From: Clostridium hydrogenum
Lineage (GTDB): Bacteria; Bacillota; Clostridia; Clostridiales; Clostridiaceae
Reading direction: 5' to 3'
Length of the DNA: 64,000 nucleotides
Assembly (NCBI RefSeq): GCF_021432385.1
Contig: NZ_JAEACT010000002.1
Coordinates: forward strand, 124,001 to 188,000
Shown: piece by piece, positions 1-9,385 of the stretch
How positions within the stretch are numbered: position 1 is the stretch's first letter
Layout of the letters: every line of letters begins with the position of its first letter
Position numbers and translations under genes: made by a program
Notes under the pieces: model-generated
Told to the model about the DNA's origin: nothing
Databases searched by the model: none
Seen by the model: only the letters and a program-made list of their open reading frames with translations

Positions 1-596
1 ATTGTCGCTTTAAGAGAACTTAGAACATCATAGAACCTTTTAGCATAATACACTCTTTTGTCTTCTTTTTCTGGAATTGCAAGATGCATTGCTATTCCCA
101 TAAACATTTGTTGTGGAAGTTCAATTGGCTTTCTATTAAAATCTTGAATTAAATATCTACTTGAAAGCAACTTTATACCGCTGTAAGTAAATAAAAAATC
201 CCTATCCGCCTTTATATATTTTTCAAGTTCCTCTACGTCTCCCTTAGAATAATTTTCTAATATGTATTCACCATATAGCCCTTCTTCTGTTAACTCTACT
301 ATAAAATCATAGAAATTTTCATAAAGACCTCTTTTATCTGCTATATTTCTATTTTTCCTTACTTCCGCATATAGTTTTATTGTATATAACCTTGAAGCAC
401 ACTCAAGCCATTTAGGCTCTTCTTGTGTTGTAAGCTCTAGACATACTTGAATAATTGAATCAATTATTTCCTTATTACTCATGTTATCTCTTAAAATATG
501 TTCAAGTGAACTCAAAAGCTTTTCCTCTGTATATATACCTTCTTTATCTTTTACCGCACTTAAAGCTTCATCGCATAACTTTTTCAAGTTTTCCAT
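1..596 (-). CDS. nrdA: Ribonucleoside-diphosphate reductase alpha subunit, N-terminal part (runs off the window)
   Basis: About 198 residues of the N-terminus of a class I ribonucleotide reductase large subunit, which reduces ribonucleoside diphosphates to deoxynucleotides. The stretch ELPQQMFMGIAMHLAIPE and the following RVYYAKRFYDVLSSLKAT match the N-terminal helical region before the catalytic barrel; it is closer in style to NrdA than to B. subtilis NrdE. The ATG at 594-596 is preceded by GGAGG at 608-612. The expected ATP-cone is not obvious in the first 90 residues. Catalytic cysteines lie outside the window. Regulation by NrdR is suggested by the two boxes just upstream. The family call is firm; the subclass and gene symbol are inferred. 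Confidence 0.8.
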   Translation of the reverse strand, partial: MENLKKLCDEALSAVKDKEGIYTEEKLLSSLEHILRDNMSNKEIIDSIIQVCLELTTQEEPKWLECASRLYTIKLYAEVRKNRNIADKRGLYENFYDFIVELTEEGLYGEYILENYSKGDVEELEKYIKADRDFLFTYSGIKLLSSRYLIQDFNRKPIELPQQMFMGIAMHLAIPEKEDKRVYYAKRFYDVLSSLKAT

Positions 597-621
597 TTCG
601 TTTTTCCTCCACAACATCTAG

Positions 622-667
622 TATATATATATTGTGTTGCTCTATTCCAAACCACAATATATTGGCA
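622..667 (-). promoter_or_regulatory. Pair of NrdR-type boxes upstream of the ribonucleotide reductase gene
   Basis: Two 16-bp sites resemble the NrdR consensus acaCwAtATaTwGtgt: one at 622-637 (read on the minus strand as ACACAATATATATATA) and one at 652-667 (core CAATATATTG). They begin 30 bp apart, close to three helical turns, the spacing NrdR usually needs. They lie between the -10 element and the start codon, a position suited to repression. Confidence 0.65.
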
Positions 668-672
668 TATAT

Positions 673-702
673 ATTATAATGTTTACCTAAGTATTTTGTA
701 AA
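673..702 (-). promoter_or_regulatory. Probable sigma-A promoter of the ribonucleotide reductase gene
   Basis: On the minus strand TTTACA (697-702) and TATAAT (673-678) are separated by 18 bp, and the NrdR-type boxes follow directly downstream. Confidence 0.5.
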
Positions 703-801
703 ATAACATTTTAGGTTAAAATCCTTAATTAAACTATACCCTTATTGTATACTTTCATTTTTTCTATGTATTGCTATACCCTTTATAATTTTACCCTTTG
801 C

Positions 802-830
802 TTGAAAAATTATTTTTTTTATTGTACGAT
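802..830 (+). promoter_or_regulatory. Possible promoter of the flavin reductase-like gene
   Basis: TTGAAA (802-807) and TACGAT (825-830) are separated by 17 bp, 26 bp before the start codon. The -10 is imperfect. Confidence 0.4.
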
Positions 831-856
831 AAATAAAAATCTATAGGAGGCTTTTT

Positions 857-1363
857 ATGTTTAAAGAAATTAAAATCGAAGAGTTACAATTTAATCCTTT
901 CACAAAAATAGCAAAGGAATGGATGCTTATAACAGCCGGCAATAAAGAAAATTTTAATACAATGACTGCTAGTTGGGGTGGACTTGGTGTACTTTGGAAC
1001 GTAAATACTGCTACAGTATACATTAGACCTCAAAGATATACCAAAGAATTTATAGATGCAAATGATACTTTTACAATTGCTTTCTTTGACGAAAAATATA
1101 GAAAAGCTCTTAACGTATGTGGCAGCGTTTCTGGCCGCGATACTGACAAGATAAAGCAAGCTGGACTTACTCCTTATTTTGCTCATGATACAGTTGCTTT
1201 TGAAGAAGCAAGCTTAATAATGGTTTGTAAAAAATTATATCACAACACCTTGTTACCAGAACACTTTGATGGAAAGGATATTGATGAAAAAATGTATCCT
1301 AACAAGGATTATCATACAATGTACATTTCTGAAATTGTAAAGGTACTTGAGAATACAAAGTAG
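857..1363 (+). CDS. Flavin reductase-like (FMN-binding split-barrel) protein
   Basis: 168 residues. The N-terminus (KEWMLITAGNKENFNTMTASWGG) is the typical start of flavin reductase-like split-barrel proteins that bind FMN and often pass electrons from NAD(P)H to acceptors. TVYIRPQRYTKEFI and the FTIAFFDE strand fit the same fold. A strong ribosome site (TAGGAGG, 843-849) precedes the ATG. It stands alone, with the divergent ribonucleotide reductase gene upstream and a repeat element downstream. The physiological electron partner cannot be told from the sequence. Confidence 0.75.
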   Translation: MFKEIKIEELQFNPFTKIAKEWMLITAGNKENFNTMTASWGGLGVLWNVNTATVYIRPQRYTKEFIDANDTFTIAFFDEKYRKALNVCGSVSGRDTDKIKQAGLTPYFAHDTVAFEEASLIMVCKKLYHNTLLPEHFDGKDIDEKMYPNKDYHTMYISEIVKVLENTK

Positions 1364-1385
1364 CCCAAGTTTCGTATTTTAAAAT

Positions 1386-1628
1386 TATTGCGAACCATTA
1401 AATCAGAGTACAGATGACAGAGTACAGTTAAGGATGATTTACCTTTCCTTACGTCAGGTAAATCTTAAACTTAAATGTTGTCAGCTTCGCTGAACAGCAT
1501 TAATGTCGCAATTGCGTAAGCAATCAAAAAATAAGTTATAAGATTTTCTATAGCAAAGCGGAAGAAAATCATCCTTAACTGTACTCTGTACTCTGTCAGC
1601 TGTACTCTGAATGAAGCTTCGCAATATT
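1386..1628. repeat. Family A intergenic repeat element (heptad-ended, about 240 bp)
   Basis: Ends are inverted copies of a degenerate 7-bp repeat (TGTACTC type): the left side reads CAGAGTACAGATGACAGAG and the right side TGTACTCTGTACTCTGTCAG. Inside these are AGTTAAGGATGATTT and its inverted copy AAATCATCCTTAACT, and a centre with small hairpins (CAGCTTCGCTGAACAGC; TTGCGTAAGCAA). The outermost flanks are ATTGCGAA and TTCGCAATA. No coding potential. Confidence 0.8.
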
Positions 1629-1678
1629 TAACTATTGTACACCAAATAATTATTCATTACATACGCTATACAAAGCAA

Positions 1679-2992
1679 TCAGTTATAAACTACTTTTTGG
1701 TAGGCTGAATCAACTCCATTTGCAAGATCATTAATTGTTTCATTTACTTTAATATCTGGAATAGCACCATCCCTATTATTTGATGAATTTCTCCCAGCTG
1801 AAGAACACAACTCACCGTCTTCCGTTCCATATTCAATTGTTATTCCTATATTAGATAACTTATCAAATTGAACAGAATGCATTTTTATTGAACCGCCTGT
1901 TTCTTCTCCCACCATAGTTGCATTACATTTCTTTACCAATGAATTTACAGCCTCAACTCCTGCTGAAAAAGTATATTTTGACATCAATACATAAACCTTT
2001 TTAGAATTAAATAAGCTTAAATTATTATCAATGAGATTGTCTAAATGATCTGGATTTCCACCTTGATTATTTCTAACGTCAACAACAATTTTATCAAAAT
2101 TATTTAAATTGCTATGCATAAATTGAATTAGCGAATCGCCAAATTGTATAAAACTAGGCAGCTTGCTGTAATCAATCCCTGTATTTAATACTTTGTCGTA
2201 TTTATCAATGCAGGTATTATACTGAAAATATAATATTCTATTTTTTTTATCTAATGTAAACCAATATTGGCTATATTGATTAGCTGGCTTATTACTACTA
2301 ATCATATTTTGTGTTTTACCAAATGATGAATAGTTATTTGGATTAGAACCAATAGCAGCTAATTTACTAGGCGATACAGCATTTATTGTAACCTCTTGTA
2401 TATGTCCATTAATTTTTTTTATTTTAAAAATATTATTTTCTTTCAATATACCCAAGTATTTAAAATCAGCTTCCGTAAATCCATTTTCAGCAATTTGTGC
2501 TCTTAACCATTGTGTATTTTCAGCAGAGAGTATTTTAGAATACCTTTTTTCTATATCACTAAATTTTATTCCATTTATAGCTAAAATTTGTCCTCCTAGT
2601 ATATTTTTAAATTTGTTATCGACTTTTAAAACGTAAAATTTATCATTATAATACCTGCACCATATAGGAAAACATTTTTCATTACTATTGTTTGTTTTAA
2701 AACAATTATCATGACTATCTTTTAACATAGCGGAAATTTCTTTCAATCTATAGTAAATATCATCTTCACTCATTTGCTTTGTTTTTACATCTTCCTTTAA
2801 ATCGCTTATAGCCTTTGTCCATTGCTTTTTTGAGACATTCTCATATAAAAATGGATCTTTAATTTCATAAAAGCCTTCAAATTCATCAATTGCAGCTAGG
2901 TACTTTGAAGAATTATTGTTTACTTTAGTACCACCACAGCTGCATAGGGATAGACATAAAAAAATTATAAATATCTTTTTTAATAATTTCAT
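1679..2992 (-). CDS. S41-family (C-terminal-processing-like) peptidase, lipoprotein
   Basis: 437 residues. A lipoprotein signal (MKLLKKIFIIFLCLSLCSCG, lipobox LCSC with Cys at about 19) predicts anchoring outside the membrane. The C-terminal half has the S41 core: VVDVRNNQGGNPDHLDNL and then KYTFSAGVEAVNSLV, where the Ser of TFSAG is the likely nucleophile; VGEETGGS follows. The middle region fits the family's PDZ/substrate-binding part only loosely. ATG at 2992 follows GAGGTG. It seems to be a single-gene unit. The substrate is unknown. Confidence 0.75.
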   Translation of the reverse strand: MKLLKKIFIIFLCLSLCSCGGTKVNNNSSKYLAAIDEFEGFYEIKDPFLYENVSKKQWTKAISDLKEDVKTKQMSEDDIYYRLKEISAMLKDSHDNCFKTNNSNEKCFPIWCRYYNDKFYVLKVDNKFKNILGGQILAINGIKFSDIEKRYSKILSAENTQWLRAQIAENGFTEADFKYLGILKENNIFKIKKINGHIQEVTINAVSPSKLAAIGSNPNNYSSFGKTQNMISSNKPANQYSQYWFTLDKKNRILYFQYNTCIDKYDKVLNTGIDYSKLPSFIQFGDSLIQFMHSNLNNFDKIVVDVRNNQGGNPDHLDNLIDNNLSLFNSKKVYVLMSKYTFSAGVEAVNSLVKKCNATMVGEETGGSIKMHSVQFDKLSNIGITIEYGTEDGELCSSAGRNSSNNRDGAIPDIKVNETINDLANGVDSAYQKVVYN

Positions 2993-3323
2993 AATTTCAC
3001 CTCAGCACACTTTATAATTTAAAAATATACTTTTCATAATAATTAGCTTGTACGTTCCTTAAAATCTTCAATTCTCAATCATACATAATTGAAATTTTTG
3101 TATTGAACACGTTAACATAAAATTGAAATATATGCCTATTCTTGAGATTTATTATACTTGGTACAATATTTCCTGTCAATATTATTATTTACTTTTTTGA
3201 AATATTTTGTACTATATTGTATTAAAAAGTCTAAATTATCAGCATATGTATAACTATTAAAATATGAATCTATATCATATTTATAATTTTAATTAAAACT
3301 TAAATTTCATTCACAAAACATCA
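2993..3323. other. AT-rich intergenic region, no gene seen
   Basis: This divergent intergenic stretch holds no convincing open reading frame. It should contain the promoter of the S41 lipoprotein gene on the minus strand, but no clear -35/-10 pair could be picked by eye. Confidence 0.4.
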
Positions 3324-3353
3324 TTGACACATTCCACAATTACCCACTATACT
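3324..3353 (+). promoter_or_regulatory. Sigma-A promoter for the 287-residue membrane protein
   Basis: TTGACA (3324-3329) and TATACT (3348-3353) with an 18-bp spacer, 31 bp before the ATG at 3385. Confidence 0.6.
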
Positions 3354-3384
3354 TAAACTAGCGTAATAAGAGGAGGATGTTCAA

Positions 3385-4248
3385 ATGATCAAGTCAAGAT
3401 ATTTAAATAAACTGCTAGAGCAATGCAATGAAACAAGAAAACCTGTTGCAAAAAAAACCTTATATATCGTTATTTTACTTGCTGCAATTGCTATAATTGC
3501 ATACATAGGATTACCCTTGTTAAATACAAATGCTGCTCCTATGGCTACTATGCTTTCAGGGGTTTTTGGGTTTTTAGCTATAATTTTCTTAATAAGATTC
3601 ATTCGTATAAATGGAAGAATAAGCGATACAGTCATAATGAAATGTGAAAAAGAAATTGAAAAAAATCTTAAATCAGGAGAAAACTTCGAAACCTTCGATG
3701 CAGATATGCTTCATCCCGCATATGGGGAACATGTTGTAAATATTACCAACGTGGTTGTAGGTCAAACCTTTGTGCTTTTCCAACGCATAAACCTAAACGG
3801 TCCAAGCTTTAATATATTGCGTGGAGATAACCTTGGCGATTTTGACGTACATTACTTTTCCCAAAATGGAGTTGGAACTGATATCGGCATGGATATCAAA
3901 GATAAATATGGCAAATTTATACGTTCAATTACAACACCAAATAAGGATCAATTTTATAAATTTTTAAACGCTATGGAAAAGCTTAAACACCACGCAAATG
4001 GAGAAGAAGTTCCAGAAGAACAGTTTTTAAATGGTGAAGATGATCAATTTGTGGGAGAATTAAAACAGAAAGTAAAAAATACTGATAAAAAAGGTTTTAT
4101 CAAACTAGGCATTATTGGAATAGTTATGGGGATTTTTCTTTGCATAGCTGGAAACAGCAGTGGGGAAGGATTTATATATTGCGGTTTAGGATTAACCATT
4201 TTATCAATTGCTTTTATTATAGGAGTAAATGTTAAACTTAGAAATTAA
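3385..4248 (+). CDS. Membrane protein of unknown function (287 aa)
   Basis: I do not recognise a named family. Two membrane segments lie near residues 24-46 and 52-72. A soluble part of about 160 residues follows (MKCEKEIEKNLKSGENFETF onward), and two more membrane segments lie near residues 233-258 and 263-283, ending in a short basic tail. The layout, with hydrophobic pairs at both ends and a soluble middle, suggests the middle domain faces the cytoplasm. AGGAGG at 3371-3376 precedes the ATG at 3385. It is transcribed alone, and a long palindromic repeat follows. Confidence 0.6.
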   Translation: MIKSRYLNKLLEQCNETRKPVAKKTLYIVILLAAIAIIAYIGLPLLNTNAAPMATMLSGVFGFLAIIFLIRFIRINGRISDTVIMKCEKEIEKNLKSGENFETFDADMLHPAYGEHVVNITNVVVGQTFVLFQRINLNGPSFNILRGDNLGDFDVHYFSQNGVGTDIGMDIKDKYGKFIRSITTPNKDQFYKFLNAMEKLKHHANGEEVPEEQFLNGEDDQFVGELKQKVKNTDKKGFIKLGIIGIVMGIFLCIAGNSSGEGFIYCGLGLTILSIAFIIGVNVKLRN

Positions 4249-4277
4249 GATCTTAATCAAGGGACTGCCTTTTAAAT

Positions 4278-4590
4278 ATTGCGAAGCAAAGTATAGTGCA
4301 AAATCAAAGAACCTTTGGCAGGTGTAGAAAAATGATGTTAGTTAATAGCGGCTCAAAATCCTAAATAAAATTAATAAAACTAAGTGGCAAATTTTTTAAA
4401 GCTTAAGAGCTTTCGATAACTCGCAAAAATATGCTCAGACAATCTAAAGCTCTAAAGTTTCAAAAAATTTTCCACTAAGCTTTATACAATTTTATTTAGA
4501 AATTTTTTCGCCACTATTCCCTAACATCATTTTTTTCCTACACCTGCCAAAGGTTCTTTGATTAATCCACTACATCTTTATTTCACAATA
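4278..4590. repeat. Family C long palindromic element, copy 1
   Basis: A nearly perfect inverted repeat of about 310 bp. Outer arms contain AACCTTTGGCAGGTGTAG and CTACACCTGCCAAAGGTT; middle arms contain TAAATAAAATT and AATTTTATTTA. The apex holds the family's shared loop ATAACTCGC...GCTCAGACAAT between GAGCTTT and AAAGCTC. No coding potential. Confidence 0.8.
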
Positions 4591-4810
4591 TATAATTGTT
4601 ATTTAACAACTTAAATAAAGCAAATTTAATGATTTCAGTAATAAATATTGTTTCTGTACTACAACCAAAATTCCGTAGATACTAAAATTTTTCCCTTTAA
4701 AACCATGTACATTGCGAATTAAATAAGCCTCTTGTAATCTGTGCCCTAAAAAAGGTATTAGGCATATTGAAATAATAATACCTCATACATTTAGCATTAT
4801 ATATGCAATA

Positions 4811-4839
4811 TTGATATAAAAAACAATTAATGGTATAAT
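4811..4839 (+). promoter_or_regulatory. Sigma-A promoter of the GH31 gene
   Basis: TTGATA (4811-4816) and TATAAT (4834-4839) with a 17-bp spacer, about 45 bp before the start codon. Confidence 0.7.
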
Positions 4840-4845
4840 CTCTTA

Positions 4846-4859
4846 TGAAAGCGGTTGCA
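4846..4859 (+). promoter_or_regulatory. cre-like (CcpA/LacI-family) operator
   Basis: TGAAAGCGGTTGCA matches the catabolite-responsive element consensus TGWAARCGYTWNCW at all but one position. It lies around the expected transcription start, just downstream of the -10, where binding would block transcription. CcpA repression is inferred; a dedicated LacI-type regulator could use a similar site. Confidence 0.6.
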
Positions 4860-4883
4860 TAAATAAAAAAGGGGGAATATTAA

Positions 4884-7247
4884 TTGAAAAAACTTAATAA
4901 AAAGCCAGCACTTATAGTCATATCCGTTTTGCTTATTGCTTGCGTAATTGGTATTGCATTTTATATTGATTCAAAAGCAATAAAAGTAAACGGTTCAACA
5001 GCTATAATTCCAGATGGTAATAATAAAATCTCAGTACAAATATGTGCGAATAACATTGTAAAAATTAATAATCTTGTAGACGGAAAAGAAGGTACTCATA
5101 CAGAAGTCATTGGCAATAACACCTGGGTACCAGCTAAAGTTACCATTGATAAGAGTTCAAATCCTATTATAATGAAAACTGATAAAATGATAGTAAAAAT
5201 TGATAAAAACACTCATAGAGTATCCGTTTACAATAAAAAGGGACAACTTTTGGTAAAAGAGCAGAATACTAAAGATGTATACAATGAAGGTGTAAAACTT
5301 ACACATAGTTCTGGAGATAAATTTTATGGTATAAGCGGATATAGTGTTAATGATGATGCTTCTGCTAAAATTTTAAGAAGCGATAATGTAGACGTTTCCG
5401 CAGGCACACAAGGCTACTCTGGAGGTCCTTTTGCTTGGAGTACCAAAGGCTATGGTGTTTTAGTTGACTCTGATGGAGGAACCTTTAATATAGGAAATAC
5501 CAACTTAACTTTTTCAGATTCTTCAAGAAAAGATACTGAATACTATGTTTTTGCAGGTACACCTACGGATATCATGGGTGCTGTAGCAAAAGTTTCAGGT
5601 AAATCACCAATGTATCCTAAATGGGCAATGGGATTTACAAACAGCCAGTGGGGAATTAATGAAAATCAGTTAATCGATATAGTCAATACCTACCGTAAAA
5701 AGAACATACCTATAGACAACTACACTCTTGATTTTGACTGGAAAGCTTGGGGTCAAGATAATTATGGCGAATTTAGATGGAATGATACAAAATTTCCTGA
5801 TGGTTCTTCCGGGAAACTCAAACAAATGATGGATCAAAAAGGAATAAAGCTTACTGGAATAATGAAACCTAGAATACATGTTAATACAGTAGAAGGAAAA
5901 TATGCCACAGATCATAAACTTTGGTATGGAGGTACTGCTGTTCCTAGAAATGACTATTTTTCAAATAAACCTGTAGGTGACTTAAATTTTGCACTTGCCT
6001 CTACACAAAAATGGTTTTTTAATAATTGTAAAAAAGCGATAGACACAGGTATCTCTGGTTGGTGGAATGATGAAGCAGACGAACTCAAAGATAACTTTCA
6101 ATTTATGAACATGGAAAAAGCTCTATATGAGGGGCAAAGATCCTATAATGACAAAAGAGTTTGGTCCATAAATAGAAATTTCTATCTAGGCTCGCAACGT
6201 TATGCTTATGGCATGTGGTCAGGTGATATTTCTACAGGCTTTTCTTCTATGGCAGCTCAAAGACAGAGAATGTTATCCGCAATTGACGTTGGAGAGCCTA
6301 AATGGGGCATGGATACAGGTGGCTTTAATGGCGGAGATCCAGACCCTCAAAATTATGCAAGATGGATGGAGTTTAGTGCCTTTGTTCCAATCTTTAGGGT
6401 ACATGGAAACCAAAATGAACTAAGGCAACCCTGGGTATTCGGTACAACAGCTGAAGCAGCAGCTACAAAAGCTATAAGACTTAGATACAGTTTAATACCT
6501 TATATTTATTGTTATGATAGAAGAGCTTATGAAGGCGGTGTTGGCATAGTAAAGCCACTTATATTTGATTATCCTAATGATGCTAAGGTGGCAAATTATG
6601 TAGATGCTTGGATGTTTGGAGATTATCTTTTAGTATCACCCGTTGTTGATGAAGATGCAACTAGCGTCAGCATATATCTTCCAGCTGGAACATGGACAGA
6701 TTACTTCACTGGAAAAGTATATCAAGGTGGTCAAACTATAAACTATGCTGTCAACAAAGATACTTGGGATGATATACCTCTATTTATTAAAAATGGTGCT
6801 ATAATACCAAACCAAGACTACCAAAATTACGTAGGCGAGAAACCGGTTGCAAATCTATATGTTGATATATTCCCTGACTCTAAAAAAACAAGCTTTAATT
6901 ACTATGATGATGATGGATCAACTTATAAATATGAAAAAGGTGTATACTTCAAACAAACTATTTCTGCGCAAGATAAAACTAATTTAGTACAAGTTAATTT
7001 AGATAAGAAAACAGGCACCTATACTCCTGATGCAAAATACTATATTTTAAAAATTCATAACAGAAAAACCTCTGAGGTAAAATTAAATAATGCAGCATTA
7101 AGTGTAAAAGCTTCTTATAATGAATTATTAAATAGCGATGAAGAGTGTATTGCCTCAGGAAATGATGTTTATGGTGATGTAACATATGTAAAAGTTAACC
7201 TAGGAAATAAAGACAATATAATTGTTAATGGTGCTAAAGCTAAATAG
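4884..7247 (+). CDS. Glycoside hydrolase family 31 (alpha-glucosidase/alpha-xylosidase type), membrane-anchored
   Basis: 787 residues. An N-terminal hydrophobic segment (PALIVISVLLIACVIGIAFY) without a clear cleavage site suggests a surface-anchored enzyme. An N-terminal beta domain is followed by the GH31 barrel starting near MYPKWAMGFTNSQWG. The motif GWWNDEADE near residues 391-399 matches the family nucleophile region, and WGMDTGGF and FVPIFRVHG are later barrel motifs. C-terminal beta domains complete the normal length. The start is TTG at 4884, after GGGGGAAT. The preceding promoter and cre-like site suggest catabolite repression, and a hairpin terminator follows. Substrate preference (glucoside or xyloside) is not resolved. 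Confidence 0.85.
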   Translation: MKKLNKKPALIVISVLLIACVIGIAFYIDSKAIKVNGSTAIIPDGNNKISVQICANNIVKINNLVDGKEGTHTEVIGNNTWVPAKVTIDKSSNPIIMKTDKMIVKIDKNTHRVSVYNKKGQLLVKEQNTKDVYNEGVKLTHSSGDKFYGISGYSVNDDASAKILRSDNVDVSAGTQGYSGGPFAWSTKGYGVLVDSDGGTFNIGNTNLTFSDSSRKDTEYYVFAGTPTDIMGAVAKVSGKSPMYPKWAMGFTNSQWGINENQLIDIVNTYRKKNIPIDNYTLDFDWKAWGQDNYGEFRWNDTKFPDGSSGKLKQMMDQKGIKLTGIMKPRIHVNTVEGKYATDHKLWYGGTAVPRNDYFSNKPVGDLNFALASTQKWFFNNCKKAIDTGISGWWNDEADELKDNFQFMNMEKALYEGQRSYNDKRVWSINRNFYLGSQRYAYGMWSGDISTGFSSMAAQRQRMLSAIDVGEPKWGMDTGGFNGGDPDPQNYARWMEFSAFVPIFRVHGNQNELRQPWVFGTTAEAAATKAIRLRYSLIPYIYCYDRRAYEGGVGIVKPLIFDYPNDAKVANYVDAWMFGDYLLVSPVVDEDATSVSIYLPAGTWTDYFTGKVYQGGQTINYAVNKDTWDDIPLFIKNGAIIPNQDYQNYVGEKPVANLYVDIFPDSKKTSFNYYDDDGSTYKYEKGVYFKQTISAQDKTNLVQVNLDKKTGTYTPDAKYYILKIHNRKTSEVKLNNAALSVKASYNELLNSDEECIASGNDVYGDVTYVKVNLGNKDNIIVNGAKAK

Positions 7248-7316
7248 CATATAAAGGCCTTTGCAGTGTCAATAAAATTCTGGTTGAATATAATATATAA
7301 ACTAATTTTTTTAATT

Positions 7317-7370
7317 GGCCATGTTTTAAACAAGTGTTGATTTTCACACTTATTTAAAACATAGCCTTTT
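7317..7370 (+). terminator. Rho-independent terminator after GH31
   Basis: A long stem GGCCATGTTTTAAA ... TTTAAAACATAGCC with an inner AAGTGT/ACACTT stem, followed by TTTT. It lies only 4 bp before the AAGGAG of the next gene, so a role as a leader attenuator of the oxidase gene is also possible. Confidence 0.7.
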
Positions 7371-7389
7371 AACTAAGGAGTGTTCATTA

Positions 7390-9195
7390 ATGGAAACAAA
7401 TCCTCTTGACCCCAAGACCATACCAAAATATTCAGAAGAATTAGCTATTCCTCCAGTATTTGAACCCAGAAAATTAACTGATCCTGTAAGTGGCGCTGTA
7501 AGCTATAATTATACTATTAGCATGGTTCAATTCAATCAGCAAATTCTTCCACAAGGTTTTAATACTACCACTGTATGGGGATATAGTGGTAAGTTCAAGG
7601 ATACTTCGACAGGAAAAGAAGTTGAAATTCAAAGTTCCCCCGGACCAACTTTTGAAGCTGTAAAAGGAATCCCCATAAACGTTAAGTGGGTAAATAAAGT
7701 TACAGCTCCGTATTCCTTAGCTGTTGACCCTAGTATTCACTGGGCAAATCCTAATGATGTATCTATGATGCCGCCCAGCGGAGGTTGGCCACCTTTTCCA
7801 CCAGGAGTTCCCGATGCTCAAAAAGATGTGCCACTAGTAACTCATCTTCATGGAGGCGAGCAAGCATCAATATTTGATGGTCATCCTGAAGCATGGTGGA
7901 CATCAAAAGGACTAAAAGGTTCAAAATATGTTACTGACACTTTCCACTATCCAAACACACAAGACCCAACCACACTTTGGTACCATGATCATGCATTGGG
8001 TGTAACTCGCCTTAATGTGGTGATGGGACTCGCTGGTTTTTATATTATCAGAGATCCTTCTAACCCGCTTGATTATCCTGGCCCACTTATTACAAATTCA
8101 AAATATGAAATACCAATAGTTATACAAGATCGTTCTTTTAATGAGGATGGCAGCTTTAACTTTCCTTCTGAAGGAGATAATCCAGCAATTCACCCTTACT
8201 GGCAGCCAGAATTTTTTGGCGATATTATTATGGTCAATGGACTTACCTGGCCTAATTTAAACGTTGATATGACTAGATATCGTTTCAGACTACTAAATGG
8301 CTCAAATGCACGATTCTATAAGCTTAAATTCTCAAATGGAATGCAATTTTGGCAAATAGGAACAGATGGTGGCTACCTTAACAAAGCTGTACCACTCACC
8401 TCACTTCTTATTGCACCTGGCGAACGTGCAGATATACTTGTAGATTTTACAAGCCTTCAACCTAATACTAAAATCACTCTTCTTAATGACGCAAATGCCC
8501 CTTATCCTACAGGTGATGCACCTGATCCAGATACAGTAGGACAAATAATGCAATTTACAGTTCATCACACTGAAGACATGACAATGCCACCTGAACTTCC
8601 TAAAAAATTAAGGTGCAATCCCGTACCAATTTTACCAGCACCACAAAAGATAAGGATATTGACCCTTTATGAAATTGCAGGGTCAAATGGTCCGCTAATG
8701 GTAACCTTAAACGGTCAACGTTGGTCTGCTCCTGTTTCTGAGAAGCCTATTGTAGGCTCTACAGAAGAATGGTTTATAGTTAACTTAACTATGGATGCCC
8801 ATCCTATTCACTTGCATCTTATACAATTCAAGATAATCTCAAGACAAAAATTTGAGGTCGAAAGATACACTAAGGATTGGCTTAAGTTAAATTCTAACTT
8901 GGGAACTCCTCCGTGGATGTCTACACCAAGGACTCTTCACACAAAGCCATATTTAATAGGGACTTCTATCTATCGTGAACCAAATGAAGCAGGTTGGAAG
9001 GACACTGTAAAAGCATATCCTGGCGAAATAACAAAAATACGAATTCGCTTTGCTCCTCAAAATGCTGAAACCTGCCCTGGAGAAAATTTATTTCCGTTCG
9101 ATCCTTCAGCGGGTCCTGGCTATGTATGGCACTGCCATATTCTAGATCACGAGGATAATGAAATGATGAGACCTTACCAAGTTAAATTAAAGTAA
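7390..9195 (+). CDS. Multicopper oxidase (CotA/laccase-like)
   Basis: 601 residues. All four copper-binding motifs are visible: THLHGGE (about 151-157), LWYHDHALG (about 196-204), HPIHLH (about 471-476) and WHCHILDHEDNEMM (about 579-592), which supplies the type 1 copper Cys and Met. No signal peptide is seen. The N-terminus (LDPKTIPKYSEELAIPPVFEP) resembles CotA, the spore-coat laccase of Bacillus, which suggests a coat or cytosolic role. AAGGAG at 7375 precedes the ATG. A terminator lies on each side, so it is probably a single unit. An oxygen-reducing enzyme is notable in a presumed anaerobe; a spore-coat role is inferred, not shown. Confidence 0.88.
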   Translation: METNPLDPKTIPKYSEELAIPPVFEPRKLTDPVSGAVSYNYTISMVQFNQQILPQGFNTTTVWGYSGKFKDTSTGKEVEIQSSPGPTFEAVKGIPINVKWVNKVTAPYSLAVDPSIHWANPNDVSMMPPSGGWPPFPPGVPDAQKDVPLVTHLHGGEQASIFDGHPEAWWTSKGLKGSKYVTDTFHYPNTQDPTTLWYHDHALGVTRLNVVMGLAGFYIIRDPSNPLDYPGPLITNSKYEIPIVIQDRSFNEDGSFNFPSEGDNPAIHPYWQPEFFGDIIMVNGLTWPNLNVDMTRYRFRLLNGSNARFYKLKFSNGMQFWQIGTDGGYLNKAVPLTSLLIAPGERADILVDFTSLQPNTKITLLNDANAPYPTGDAPDPDTVGQIMQFTVHHTEDMTMPPELPKKLRCNPVPILPAPQKIRILTLYEIAGSNGPLMVTLNGQRWSAPVSEKPIVGSTEEWFIVNLTMDAHPIHLHLIQFKIISRQKFEVERYTKDWLKLNSNLGTPPWMSTPRTLHTKPYLIGTSIYREPNEAGWKDTVKAYPGEITKIRIRFAPQNAETCPGENLFPFDPSAGPGYVWHCHILDHEDNEMMRPYQVKLK

Positions 9196-9206
9196 TAGTC
9201 TTTTAA

Positions 9207-9262
9207 AAGTCTGCTCTATACTTGATACAGACAATCATATCGAGTATATAACAGACTTTTTC
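9207..9262 (+). terminator. Terminator after the multicopper oxidase gene
   Basis: AAGTCTG (9207-9213) pairs with CAGACTT (9252-9258), with inner pairing around TATACT/GAGTATA, and is followed by a T-rich run. Confidence 0.65.
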
Positions 9263-9385
9263 TTCATTATGTAGCTTAGTAAAATATTTATTTCAAAATG
9301 CAATATATAGTTTACATTTAGAATAATATATTATATAATCCATATTATAGACATTATTAACTAAATTCTTCGGAGAGTGATCTTA

